Positions 15,866 to 24,041 of a stretch of DNA of 31,933 nucleotides are shown piece after piece. The notes beneath the pieces were generated by a model, which searched no databases, was not told the origin of the DNA, and worked only from the letters and a program-made list of their open reading frames with translations. The number at the start of each line of letters is the position of its first letter. The first letter of the stretch is position 1. The translations under genes were made by a program, and so were the position numbers. This DNA comes from a virus. Location of the stretch: IMG/VR virus record IMGVR_UViG_3300042691_007379, positions 1-31,933 of that record. The stretch is one strand, 5' to 3'.

Positions 15866-16201
15866 ATGGCAACAGTAAACAACCCATTTGGTGCAGCAGG
15901 TATTCTTACCATTGCGGCCACAGGAACGACAGCCGCAACAATAAGCAACCAAGTTACTTATGTTGCCGCAAAACCTACCTTAACAGGTAACGCAACCCTA
16001 AACTTGACATTGTCAAGTGAACTAAAGCCGGGTGCAATGCTTCATTTAGAAGTAGCAACAACAGGCACAGAAACTTTTACTTTTGGAACAGGAATAGATG
16101 GGCCAGTAGTAACAGGAGTAGCAGGTAAAACTTGGTGTCAATCATTTTGGTATGATGGAACTATTTTCTTGCCTTGTGGAGCAAAAATTCAAATTGATTA
16201 A
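15866..16201 (+). CDS. Probable capsid decoration/head protein
   Basis: 111 residues, rich in Thr, Ala and Gly, mostly beta strands (ATLNLTLSSELKPGAMLHLEVATTGTE in consecutive strands; TGTETFTFGTG; WYDGTIFLPCG). Size, strand content and place directly before the major capsid gene fit a decoration or head-stabilising protein such as those bound to the outside of capsids. No sequence motif proves this. The gap to the capsid gene is 24 bases of A-rich DNA (repeated ATAAAAAATA), the same initiation context as used by the capsid gene. Confidence 0.55.
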   Translation: MATVNNPFGAAGILTIAATGTTAATISNQVTYVAAKPTLTGNATLNLTLSSELKPGAMLHLEVATTGTETFTFGTGIDGPVVTGVAGKTWCQSFWYDGTIFLPCGAKIQID

Positions 16202-16225
16202 TAACTAAAAAATAAAAAATAAAAA

Positions 16226-17161
16226 ATGGCACTAATTAAAGAAATATGGGTGGCAGATGTTCAAGAAGCATTAAATAGAAATGCTGATTTCCTGCCTTTT
16301 TCAATTGACGATTCTGCTTATGTAGCATTCGGCACAGTACACATTCCACAATCAGGAAGCAATCCAACGGTTGTAAAAAATCCTGCAACATTCCCATTGC
16401 AAATCAATGAGAGAACAGACACCGACAGAACTTACTCACTTGACCAATTTGCATTAGAACCAACTTTAATTACAAATTTGGATGAGTTGCAAATTAGCTA
16501 TGACAAAAGACAATCAGTTTTAGGTCAGCAAATTTCAACGCTTACACAAAGAATAGGTGATGAAGTTGCTATTAAATGGACTGCAACAGGAGCAACAAAC
16601 TTAATCGGAACAACAGGAGCAGCAGTTGCAACAGCTTTAGCACCAGGAGCAACTGGGACAAGAAAAGCAGTAACACTTGCCGATATTGCTTCTTTAGCTT
16701 CAAAATTAGACAAAGACAATGTTCCAAGAGGAAACAGAAAGTTGTTAATGTCAACAGATATGTTTTGGGAGTTATTCGCAATTAGTGATGTAATCAGAGC
16801 ATCTTACAACGGATTCCAAAATCAAGGCAATGTACTACAAACAGGAACAATTGCACAGTTGTATGGATTCGATATTATGATGAGACCAGTAGTATCAGTA
16901 TTTGCAAATTCTGCAACATCTCCTAAAGCATTTGGAGCAGCAACCGCAACAACTGACAATTTAGCTTGTATTGCATTCCATTCAACAACTGTTAGACGTG
17001 CTTTAGGTTCAATGACACCATTATACAATTCAGGTTCAAACGGAAACGGATTGCCTGAGTATTTAGGTTCTATTTTCAACATGGAAGTAATGTTAGGTGC
17101 TGCCATTGGTAGAGCAGACATGAAAGGTGTAGCTGCTTTGGTTCAGACTTGGGTATCTTAA
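16226..17161 (+). CDS. Major capsid protein (HK97-fold, inferred)
   Basis: A 311-residue protein. Features typical of a major head protein: an N-terminal helix (MALIKEIWVADVQEALNRN), an extended arm (RTDTDRTYSLDQFALEP around 73-89), a helix KRQSVLGQQISTLTQRIGDE (91-110), and a central region with LASKLDKDNVPRGNRKLLMS and a late GSIFNMEVMLGAAIGRADMK. Position after protease and decoration gene and before a terminator and the sheath gene is the expected one, and length suits the fold. It would be the most abundant virion protein; the A-rich start context is strong. Family name not certain, role fairly certain. Confidence 0.8.
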   Translation: MALIKEIWVADVQEALNRNADFLPFSIDDSAYVAFGTVHIPQSGSNPTVVKNPATFPLQINERTDTDRTYSLDQFALEPTLITNLDELQISYDKRQSVLGQQISTLTQRIGDEVAIKWTATGATNLIGTTGAAVATALAPGATGTRKAVTLADIASLASKLDKDNVPRGNRKLLMSTDMFWELFAISDVIRASYNGFQNQGNVLQTGTIAQLYGFDIMMRPVVSVFANSATSPKAFGAATATTDNLACIAFHSTTVRRALGSMTPLYNSGSNGNGLPEYLGSIFNMEVMLGAAIGRADMKGVAALVQTWVS

Positions 17162-17183
17162 TAAATAATTAAACAAATAAAGG

Positions 17184-17217
17184 ATAGCCATATCAGAAAA
17201 GGTATGGCTATTTTTTT
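17184..17217 (+). terminator. Rho-independent terminator after the capsid gene
   Basis: ATAGCCATA (17184-17192) and TATGGCTAT (17203-17211) form a perfect 9-bp stem with a 10-base loop, followed by a run of seven T (17211-17217). It lies between the capsid and sheath genes, so head and tail genes are partly separated at the transcript level, although no clear TAnnTTTG promoter is visible before the sheath gene. Confidence 0.85.
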
Positions 17218-17232
17218 AAAACATAAAAAATA

Positions 17233-18795
17233 ATGGCACTACCAAATATACAATTTAACAGAAGTACATCAGGACTTGGGAGAGCATTACCCGGCACTGA
17301 TTATGTTAGCGGACACTTACATTATTATGCAAGTGGAGCAACATTGCCAACAGGATTTAATTCAAGCGATAGAATAAAGAAAATATTTTCTGTTGCAGAT
17401 GCAGAAGCATTAGGGATATTAGACAAACACTTAGGAGAAACAGCCGCAGTGGCAAAAGTAGTTATTGGTGGCACACCTGCAAGAGGCAACACAATAGAGA
17501 TTACTTATGCAGGGATTGATGGATTGCTTACCGTATTAAGCACTTATACATTAACCACAGGTGATGCAGTAAGTGTTACCACCGCAGGAAATGCAATAAG
17601 AGATGCTATCAATGCAGGTACACAGATACACGGATTTTCAGCAACCGCAGCTGCAGGAACAATACTAATTACTACCACCGCAGGAGAGGGAATATACCCA
17701 AATTCAATAGCACCTGATTTTAGAGTAACATATTCAAGCAATGTTACAGGTGGAGGTATGACAGCAACATGGACACAGCCAACAGGTAGCGGTTCAACAG
17801 TATTAGGAGTTGCAGGATGGATTGATACATTACACTATCACATTAGCGAATATTTTAGGATTCAGCCTAAAGGTGAGTTGTATGTAGGTTTATACGAAGA
17901 AGAAGCTACCTATACATTTGAGGCAATAACCACAATGCAAAATTTTGCAGAGGGTTCAATCAAGCAAATTTCAGTATTTGAGAAAAATGTAGCATTTTCT
18001 GCAAATCAATTATCAGTATTGCAAGGTATTGCCAACGCAAATGAGGCAGTTTACAAGCCATTGCAAATCATTTTAAATGCTGAAATTAGTGCAACCGCAT
18101 CAGTAGCATCATTAGTAGATTTAAGCACATCAACAGCGTTCAATGTAAGTGTTTGTATTGCACAAGATGGAGCAGCGTTAGGAAATCATATTTATAGGGC
18201 CACAGGCAAATCAGTTGGTGCAATTGGTGCTATGCTTGGTGCAATATCTTTGGCTAAAGTAAGTGAGAGTATTGCTTGGGTTGCAAAATTCAATATGGCA
18301 TTATCAACAGAGTTAGATACCATTGCATTTAGCAACGGACAACTTTACTCATCCTTAGCAGATAGTCAATTTGAAAGCCTAAATAACTACTCTTATACAT
18401 TTTTAAGAAAGTTAGTAGGTATTACAGGAAGCTATTTTAGTGATTCTAAAACTTGCATAACACCAGTAAGCGATTACGCAACAATTGAGAACAACAGAGT
18501 TTATCACAAAATTACAAGAGTTGTAAGAACAAATATGTTACCTGCTTTGAGTTCACCTTTAAAAGTGAATGCAGATGGCACATTGACCGCAGCAACAATT
18601 GGATATTTTGAAACATTGGCAAACAATCCATTAGTACAAATGGAAGCAGACGATGAATTATCTGCACACAAAATAATTATTAATCCTGCTCAGGATGTTT
18701 TAGCTACTTCAACATTAGAATTGACATTGCAAAATGTTCCTTTAGGTGTTGCGAGAATAATTAAAATAAACGTGGGCTTTGTAAAATCAGTATAA
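17233..18795 (+). CDS. Contractile tail sheath protein (DUF2586-like)
   Basis: A 520-residue sheath subunit, the protein that contracts to drive the tube through the envelope. The N-terminus GLGRALPGTDYVSG, a strand-rich domain of about 80-190 rich in Thr, Ala and Gly (insertion that would face outward), and the C-terminal core with NNRVYHKITRVVRTNMLPAL and late strands ATSTLELTLQNVPLGVARI fit the sheath families of Bacteroidota myoviruses. Placed directly before the tube gene, as in Mu (L then M). Length is in the normal range. Confidence 0.85.
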   Translation: MALPNIQFNRSTSGLGRALPGTDYVSGHLHYYASGATLPTGFNSSDRIKKIFSVADAEALGILDKHLGETAAVAKVVIGGTPARGNTIEITYAGIDGLLTVLSTYTLTTGDAVSVTTAGNAIRDAINAGTQIHGFSATAAAGTILITTTAGEGIYPNSIAPDFRVTYSSNVTGGGMTATWTQPTGSGSTVLGVAGWIDTLHYHISEYFRIQPKGELYVGLYEEEATYTFEAITTMQNFAEGSIKQISVFEKNVAFSANQLSVLQGIANANEAVYKPLQIILNAEISATASVASLVDLSTSTAFNVSVCIAQDGAALGNHIYRATGKSVGAIGAMLGAISLAKVSESIAWVAKFNMALSTELDTIAFSNGQLYSSLADSQFESLNNYSYTFLRKLVGITGSYFSDSKTCITPVSDYATIENNRVYHKITRVVRTNMLPALSSPLKVNADGTLTAATIGYFETLANNPLVQMEADDELSAHKIIINPAQDVLATSTLELTLQNVPLGVARIIKINVGFVKSV

Positions 18796-18796
18796 A

Positions 18797-19225
18797 ATGG
18801 CAGCAAATTTAATTCCGTTAATTAACGGTAAAACGTATGAATATGCAGATATTACTTGCATAATCTTAGGAGTTCCAATCATAGGTGTTACCGCTATTGA
18901 GTATGGCGAAGAAGCCAACATTGAGAACATTTATGCAACAGGTCGTTATCCAGTGGCGAGAGGTTACGGACAAGTAGAGCCATCTGCTAAGGTTACAATA
19001 TTAATGAATGAGGTTATGAATATCGTATCAATTGCACCACAGGGCAGATTGCACGACATACCTGAGTTTGATGTTATTGTTTCATTTACGGATGCTAACC
19101 TTATCCCAGTGGTTCACAAAATTAAGAATTGCAGATTTAAAAAGAATATGATTACATCTGCAAGTGGCGATACATCAATTCCAATGGAATTAGATTTAGT
19201 TATTTCAAATGTTGAATTTATTTAA
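18797..19225 (+). CDS. Tail tube protein
   Basis: A 142-residue, strand-rich protein starting 1 base after the sheath stop. GKTYEYADITCIILGVPIIG, EYGEEANIENIYATGRYPVA and a final strand ending LVISNVEFI fit the tube fold, where hexameric rings stack inside the sheath. The Gly/Arg/Tyr-Gly motif (ARGYGQVEPSAKVTILM) is common in tube proteins of this group. Sheath, tube, chaperone and tape-measure in this order is diagnostic of contractile tails. Confidence 0.8.
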   Translation: MAANLIPLINGKTYEYADITCIILGVPIIGVTAIEYGEEANIENIYATGRYPVARGYGQVEPSAKVTILMNEVMNIVSIAPQGRLHDIPEFDVIVSFTDANLIPVVHKIKNCRFKKNMITSASGDTSIPMELDLVISNVEFI

Positions 19226-19233
19226 TACTTTTG
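19226..19233 (+). promoter_or_regulatory. Isolated -7-like box before the tail chaperone gene
   Basis: TACTTTTG matches TAnnTTTG and lies 20 bases before the ATG at 19254, in a 28-base gap. No TTTG is found at a suitable upstream distance, so this may be chance. Confidence 0.25.
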
Positions 19234-19253
19234 AGCAATCAAAAAAATAAATT

Positions 19254-19556
19254 ATGACAATCGAAGAAATTAAATCGAAGTACCCAAATTCAGACATTTG
19301 GACATTAAGTGTAAAATCAAAAAGCGGTGATCCAATAACCGTTCATTTGAGGGAGTTGGACAGATTAGCATTCAAGAGTGTTTCTGCATTAATTGCCAAA
19401 GATGAATTATTAGGAGTTGAAAGTTTTTTGAAAACATTGTGGGTTGGCGGTGATGATGTGAAGTTGATAACAGATGACTTTACAGCTTTGCGAAGTGCTG
19501 CAATCACTATCCTCCCAATGTTACAGGCAGAAGCAGGTGAGTTAAAAAAAAATTAA
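19254..19556 (+). CDS. Tail assembly chaperone, short form (Mu gp41/lambda G-like)
   Basis: 100 residues, alpha/beta, ending LQAEAGELKKN at TAA 19554-19556. Position between tube and tape measure is the invariant place of the tail assembly chaperone, which wraps the tape measure during tail building. The end of the frame contains nine consecutive A (19544-19552), read in frame as TTA-AAA-AAA-AAT, and the -1 frame is open from there to the start of the tape measure gene (see the 19254-19726 entry). This short form would be the main product. Confidence 0.75.
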   Translation: MTIEEIKSKYPNSDIWTLSVKSKSGDPITVHLRELDRLAFKSVSALIAKDELLGVESFLKTLWVGGDDVKLITDDFTALRSAAITILPMLQAEAGELKKN

Positions 19557-19726
19557 ATTCTGCAAAGAGTTTATTGGAAACGGATGAGTTCGCACGTCAA
19601 AATGCACTTATCCGTTTTTATTTTAGAATTGAGCCAAACACATTGACAGATGATGAGTGGGCCACAGCGATTGAAGAAATAATGTTTGTTTTAAAGTTTA
19701 ATGGAACAATACAAGAAAAAAAATGA
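19254..19726 (+). CDS. Tail assembly chaperone, -1 frameshift fusion form (G-T type)
   Basis: Slipping back one base at A-AAA-AAA (19544-19550) joins residue 99 to a second open frame that reads 58 residues to TGA 19724-19726, giving about 157 residues. The added part begins KLNSAKSLLETDEFARQ and contains RFYFRIEPNTLTDDEWA and FVLKFNGTIQ. It has no start codon suitably placed of its own, fills the whole gap, and overlaps the tape measure start (ATGA at 19723). This is the pattern of programmed frameshifting conserved in tail chaperones of long-tailed phages. The fusion form is needed in a low ratio and binds the tape measure. Confidence 0.75.
19578..19617 (+). promoter_or_regulatory. Stem-loop downstream of the frameshift site
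   Basis: AAACGGATGAGT (19578-19589) pairs with ACTTATCCGTTT (19606-19617), 12 continuous bp with one G-U pair, enclosing a 16-base loop. It begins 27 bases after the slippery A run, farther than the usual 5-9 bases, so it may act through a different fold or be unrelated to slipping. Confidence 0.45.
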
Positions 19727-21123
19727 ATAATTCAGTAGAATACATATTAAGTTTAAAGGATAGGTTCAGTAGTGGCATTAAATCGGCAACGAATGAAACT
19801 GAGAAACTGAATGGTGCTATGGGTACTACTCAAAAGTTAGCACTTGGTATTGGTGCTGCTATTGGTGCTATTGGAGGCGGATTAATTGTAAGAGAAATTG
19901 TAAATGTTACCGCTGCAATGGAAGGCTTGCAAAATCAATTAAAGTTTGCAAGTGGTTCAGCAGAGCAAGGAGGCCGAGATTTTGAATATTTAAAAAATAT
20001 TACAAAAGAAATGGGATTGGATTTTAAAACATCAGCCGATGCTTTTGCTAAATTTAGCGGTGCAGCAAGAGGCACAATTTTAGAAGGGCAAGGAGTTAGA
20101 GATGTATTTGAAAGTGTAGGTATGGCATCAACGGTTATGCACTTATCAGCAGAGCAGTCAGAGGGTGCATTTAAGGCATTAGAACAAATGTTATCTAAGG
20201 GCAAAGTAAGTGCAGAAGAATTAAGAGGGCAGTTAGGTGAAAGAATACCTGGAGCCTTTCAAATTGCAGCAAGAGCAATGGGAATGACTACAATGGAGTT
20301 GGATAAATTTATGGCAGATGGCAAGTTAATGAGTGAACAATTTTTGCCAAAGTTTGCAGCACAATTAAAGTTAGAGTTTGCAGGAGGAATGGATGATGCA
20401 AGTCAAAGTTTGAGTGCAAATTTAAACAGAATGAATAATGAATTTTTAATGTTAAAATATACATTAGGTGAATTATTTTTACCAGTAATACAAGGTATGG
20501 TATTAGGTATAACAAAATTAACAAGTTTTATAAAAGAACACGCAGTAGCAATAGCATTTTTAGGAGGTACATTAGCAGGTGCAGCAGGTGCATTATTACT
20601 TTACAATACATATTTAGCGGTTACTAAAGCTATAATGGTAGGCAAGTTAGTTTATGCAGTTTGGAGTTTAGCCGCAGCATTGGAGGGTACAACGGTTGCA
20701 CAATGGTTATTAAATTCAGCAACAGCATTTTTTGCAGGATTGACAGGAGTTGGAGTGTTTTTGGTAGCAGCAGGAGCAGCCGCAGCATTAGCAGTTGGTA
20801 TTTATGCAGCTAAATCCGCACAAGATAAATTGAATAAGTCAATGTCTGACCAACCAAGTGCTACAAGTGCAGTATCTCCATTAAATAAACAAATAGCAGG
20901 TAAACCTACTCAAACAAATAGCACAACATCTAAAGCAGGAACAAGTACAACAGCAGTAGAAAGTAGAGGTGTTCAAAATTTTAATATTTCAATCAATAAA
21001 TTAGTAGAGCAAATTACACTAACAGCAACAACAATTAAAGAGGGCAAGAATGAAATTAAGGATGCGGTTGCTGAGGCATTATTGGCGGCAGTAAATGATT
21101 TTCAACTTTTAGCAACAAAATAA
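19723..21123 (+). CDS. Tail tape measure protein
   Basis: 466 residues. Residues 1-60 are a helical start (NNSVEYILSLKDRFSSGIKSATNETEKL) followed by a glycine-rich GIGAAIGAIGGG. Residues 60-215 match the tape-measure N-terminal domain, with TSADAFAKFSGAARGT, LSAEQSEGAFKALEQMLSKG and VSAEELRGQLGERIPGAF. Hydrophobic segments follow (about 270-365), then a Ser/Thr-rich low-complexity stretch (370-420) and a helical end. It sets tail length and lies inside the tube; at the usual 1.5 Angstrom per residue its length implies a tail of about 70 nm. Starts in an ATGA overlap with the frameshifted chaperone. Confidence 0.88.
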   Translation: MNNSVEYILSLKDRFSSGIKSATNETEKLNGAMGTTQKLALGIGAAIGAIGGGLIVREIVNVTAAMEGLQNQLKFASGSAEQGGRDFEYLKNITKEMGLDFKTSADAFAKFSGAARGTILEGQGVRDVFESVGMASTVMHLSAEQSEGAFKALEQMLSKGKVSAEELRGQLGERIPGAFQIAARAMGMTTMELDKFMADGKLMSEQFLPKFAAQLKLEFAGGMDDASQSLSANLNRMNNEFLMLKYTLGELFLPVIQGMVLGITKLTSFIKEHAVAIAFLGGTLAGAAGALLLYNTYLAVTKAIMVGKLVYAVWSLAAALEGTTVAQWLLNSATAFFAGLTGVGVFLVAAGAAAALAVGIYAAKSAQDKLNKSMSDQPSATSAVSPLNKQIAGKPTQTNSTTSKAGTSTTAVESRGVQNFNISINKLVEQITLTATTIKEGKNEIKDAVAEALLAAVNDFQLLATK

Positions 21124-21125
21124 AT

Positions 21126-21797
21126 ATGGCAGAGTTTTTTTTACCACAAGTAATACAAAAAAATAACGAAAAGACTTTAATAAAGGGATTTGGTTTGCCA
21201 TTGGTACAGCGTGCTATAATTGCGGCAAATACTTTATCTATAAAAACAGATAAACCCGATAAAACAAGTTACTTTGGCACACCTATTTATGGTTCGCTAT
21301 TTATTGTAAAGCCTGAGTATAACATCTTTGAATACAATCCTTTTTCAAAAGTATATCAAGAAACACCAATAGTTGTAGCAAGTAATTATTTCGATGGCAA
21401 AAACGATGGATTATTATTGGACAACGTAATAATTGATGTTACACAAAATAGGCAAATTGTAACAACAGACATAAGCGGATTTAATCGAGGAACAGTAAAA
21501 GAGTTTATAAATAACGGAGATTATTCAATTAATATTCGTGGTTTTTTTGCAACTAAAAACCCTGACGAAGCACCATTGGTAGATACAGGTATTCTTGCAA
21601 GTTATTGCTCTGCTCCAGTTACTTTACAAATTACAAATACATTTTTAAATAGAATATTTACGGTCAACAATATTGTTGTTACCAACTTAACAATGTCGCA
21701 ACAAGTAGGACTTAGGAATGTTCAATATTTTGAAATTTCAGCTTTATCAGATAACCCTTTTGACTTGAAACAACAAGATGAACAGGTTAATCAATAA
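21126..21797 (+). CDS. Tail/baseplate protein after the tape measure
   Basis: 223 residues, mixed strands, no catalytic motif. Segments such as YFGTPIYGSLFIVKPEYN, DNVIIDVTQNRQIVTT and KEFINNGDYSINIRGFF are like those in a Bacteroidota-specific tail family (I associate it with DUF6046, not verified). In Mu this position holds the N/gp43 tail protein, and a similar role next to the hub is likely. Its 3' end overlaps the hub gene by 20 bases (21778-21797), implying coupled translation. Confidence 0.55.
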   Translation: MAEFFLPQVIQKNNEKTLIKGFGLPLVQRAIIAANTLSIKTDKPDKTSYFGTPIYGSLFIVKPEYNIFEYNPFSKVYQETPIVVASNYFDGKNDGLLLDNVIIDVTQNRQIVTTDISGFNRGTVKEFINNGDYSINIRGFFATKNPDEAPLVDTGILASYCSAPVTLQITNTFLNRIFTVNNIVVTNLTMSQQVGLRNVQYFEISALSDNPFDLKQQDEQVNQ

Positions 21798-22761
21798 GAT
21801 AAAAATAACTCAATTGGGAGATGGTAGAAATGCTATCTATGAATGGTTTGAAATCAACAACATTAGGATTGAAAAAAGTTGGGATAAGCAAACACAAACA
21901 GCCACAATATTATTGCCGAGAAATTTAAAATATAACGACAAAAATATTTATGAAGGACAAAATCCATTGTTAAGGCGAGGTGATAAAGTAGAAATATTTG
22001 GAGGTTACTATCCTAATTTAACACCTTTATTTAGTGGCTATATTTCTAAAATTGGAAACAATGTGCCGGTGGAGATATTATGTGAGGATGAAATGTTTAT
22101 TTTAAAACAATCAATAGCACCAAATATAAGCTATGAGAGTGTTAATTTAAGAACATTGATAGGAAAGATACTTGAGAACACAAACATCCCTTACGAGGCA
22201 TTAGATGCACAAATTGGAGCAATAAGAACACAAAAGGCAAGTGTTGGATTAGTGTTGCAAAAGTTAAGAACAGACTACGGTTTATTTTCTTATTTTAAAA
22301 ATGGAAAGTTAAGAGTTGGATTAGCTTATTATCAAGCAGAAAGTAACACAGAAACTATTTTGTTTGAAAGACAAATGATAGATACAGGCAACCTCCGTTA
22401 CCTAAAAAAAGACGATGTAAAAGTAAAGTTAGAAGGAGTAATTATTAAAAGTGATAACTCAAGAGAAGAATATAATTATGGTGATCCAACAGGTGAACTT
22501 AGAACAATATTCCAATATGGAGGCACTAAAGCAGAATTAGATTTAAAAGCTAATTTATTTTTAGAACAAATGAATTATACAGGTTACTATGGTTCTTTTT
22601 TGACATTTATTGAGCCAAAGGTTGAGCCAGGTGATTTTGTTCAATTGGATTCTTATATTTATCCTGAAAGAAAAGGAAAATATGTAGTTAAGTCAGTTAC
22701 ATCAGAGATAGGAATGGGAGGCGGAAGGCAAAACATTGAATTAGAAAGGAGGATAGCATAA
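21778..22761 (+). CDS. Baseplate hub protein (Mu gp44/P2 D-like)
   Basis: 327 residues. Strand-rich start (KIKITQLGDGRNAIYEWFEINNIR) with ATILLPRNLKYNDKN, then LLRRGDKVEIFGGY...LFSGYISKIG around 60-95, and a late PGDFVQLDSY..YPERKGKYVVKSVTSEIG. These are hallmarks of gp27/D-type hub proteins, which join the tube to the spike in the centre of the baseplate. It is followed with a TAATG overlap by the spike gene, the canonical pair. Confidence 0.75.
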   Translation: MNRLINKIKITQLGDGRNAIYEWFEINNIRIEKSWDKQTQTATILLPRNLKYNDKNIYEGQNPLLRRGDKVEIFGGYYPNLTPLFSGYISKIGNNVPVEILCEDEMFILKQSIAPNISYESVNLRTLIGKILENTNIPYEALDAQIGAIRTQKASVGLVLQKLRTDYGLFSYFKNGKLRVGLAYYQAESNTETILFERQMIDTGNLRYLKKDDVKVKLEGVIIKSDNSREEYNYGDPTGELRTIFQYGGTKAELDLKANLFLEQMNYTGYYGSFLTFIEPKVEPGDFVQLDSYIYPERKGKYVVKSVTSEIGMGGGRQNIELERRIA

Positions 22762-23276
22762 TGAGCAATCAGGCAACGGACATAAGAGAGGCAATAAGGG
22801 CATTGTCAGGAATGGATGAATTGAGTTATGAAACATCTATCTGTAAAGTATTATCAGTTGATGAGCCTAATTTTACTTGTAAGTGTGAGCCTATTGATGG
22901 GAGTGCAGATTTTTTTGGGGTGTTGTTAAATGCGGATAAAAAAAAGGGATTTGTTTTAATTCCAAAGGTGGGCAGTTTTGTTGTGATTTCTCAGATGAGT
23001 GAAACGACAAGTTGTGTTGTTATGGTTAGCGAGGTATCTCAAGTTTATATTGCAGGTGATGAAAATGGGGGATTAGTAAAAATTGATAATTTAAAAACAC
23101 AATACGATACAATGATTGCAGCTTTTAAAGCAGCTATTGGTGCAGGATTTGGAGCATTAAATGGACTTGATGGCGGTGCTTCTTTAACTGCTTTTAATTC
23201 AGCAGCAGCAAGTGTGCAAAATTTAAACAAAACAACATTAGAAAATACTAAAGTAAAACACGGAAATGGCGGCTAA
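22761..23276 (+). CDS. Baseplate spike/assembly protein (Mu gp45/P2 V-like)
   Basis: 171 residues. An N-terminal OB-fold segment is suggested by KVLSVDEPNFTCKCEPIDG, VLLNADKKKGFVLIPKVGSFV and VVISQMSETTSCVVMVSEVS (roughly residues 27-90), a pattern of gpV/gp45 spikes. It is followed by ENGGLVKIDNLKTQYDTMIAAF and an Ala/Gly/Asn-rich helical C-terminal part. The spike pierces the outer membrane when the sheath contracts. Overlaps the hub gene by one base and the gp25-like gene by 11 bases. Confidence 0.7.
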   Translation: MSNQATDIREAIRALSGMDELSYETSICKVLSVDEPNFTCKCEPIDGSADFFGVLLNADKKKGFVLIPKVGSFVVISQMSETTSCVVMVSEVSQVYIAGDENGGLVKIDNLKTQYDTMIAAFKAAIGAGFGALNGLDGGASLTAFNSAAASVQNLNKTTLENTKVKHGNGG

Positions 23277-23568
23277 AGATTTTTTACAAAACAGCGAATT
23301 TGATTTGCTTATAGTTGATGGTGATTTGTCTATTGGATTATCAGACGAAGACCACATAATTGACATCATTAATTCTAATCAAGGCGATTGGAAGGAGTAC
23401 ATCCTTTGTGGGGTTGGAATAGACAATTATCTTAATAGTTCTGGTCTTGATATTTTTTTAGAAAAAGAAATAGGAGTGCAGTTGGAGAGAGATGGATTCA
23501 GTCAGATAAATATTGATTTTAAAGATAACAATTCTTTTAATTTTTCAGTTGATGCAGTACGAAGTTAA
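23266..23568 (+). CDS. Baseplate wedge protein, gp25/Mu gp46-like
   Basis: 100 residues, the usual size for gp25-like proteins. FDLLIVDGDLSIGLSDEDHIIDIINSNQGDWK is the diagnostic region (about 13-44, quoted as a description): a strand, then a helix with Gln-Gly at the start of the next segment, equivalent to the conserved tail of these baseplate proteins. A C-terminal strand NFSVDAV closes it. Attaches the sheath base to the baseplate. Overlaps the spike gene by 11 bases and the next gene by 17. Confidence 0.72.
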   Translation: MAAKDFLQNSEFDLLIVDGDLSIGLSDEDHIIDIINSNQGDWKEYILCGVGIDNYLNSSGLDIFLEKEIGVQLERDGFSQINIDFKDNNSFNFSVDAVRS

Positions 23569-24031
23569 ATTTGGACAGACTATTTATGATGTTGCGGTTA
23601 TAGTGTATGGTTCGCCACAATATGCGGTTAAATTAAGTGTTGACAATGGCATTGATATAACTGATAGCATTGTAGGATTAAGTTTGTATTTTAATGAAAC
23701 AATAAAGGCAAATGTTGTGGCAAGTGCTATTGTTCAGAGTGAGATAATAAGCACGCCAAACAATAATTATTTTGTTAAGAGTTTGCAGAGTACGTATGAT
23801 TTATGTTTGCAGTTTGGTTTTGGCTTGGATAGGTATGTAGAATTTGTTTCTACTACTGATATGAGTTTTTTAAATATAGATGAAAGTGGAACAACAATAG
23901 TAGTTACACAACAGAATAAAAATTTGCCAAATAATCTTAATTTTGCAACACAAATAGTTTATGACAATATTCCACCAATCACAGAGGGAATAGGAGTTAT
24001 GATAATAGAAAGTACATTCATAGTAGGATAA
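23552..24031 (+). CDS. LysM-like tail protein (tail X type)
   Basis: Start placed at ATG 23552 (MQYEVKFGQTIYD), 159 residues. A further in-frame start at 23513 would be inside the gp25-like gene and would add a hydrophobic stretch without support. Residues 5-50 resemble a LysM/tail X module: V-x-FGQTIYDVAVIVYG-x8-LSVDNGI, with a late GLSL. The remainder is strand-rich, with a Thr/Val/Asn pattern (SGTTIVVTQQNKN). In P2 and Mu-like phages, tail X proteins bind peptidoglycan or help hub assembly. The gene lies between the wedge and long fibre genes. Confidence 0.55.
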   Translation: MQYEVKFGQTIYDVAVIVYGSPQYAVKLSVDNGIDITDSIVGLSLYFNETIKANVVASAIVQSEIISTPNNNYFVKSLQSTYDLCLQFGFGLDRYVEFVSTTDMSFLNIDESGTTIVVTQQNKNLPNNLNFATQIVYDNIPPITEGIGVMIIESTFIVG

Positions 24032-24041
24032 AAATAAAAAT

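Noticed and set aside
15740-15952. Minus-strand ORF rich in Phe and Cys over 15740-15952
   Set aside because: It mirrors the Lys/Glu-rich tail of the plus-strand 15665 gene and the start of the next gene.
23513-23551. Longer start for the LysM-like gene
   Set aside because: It would be inside the gp25-like gene and adds a hydrophobic stretch; the ATG at 23552 starts at the domain edge.
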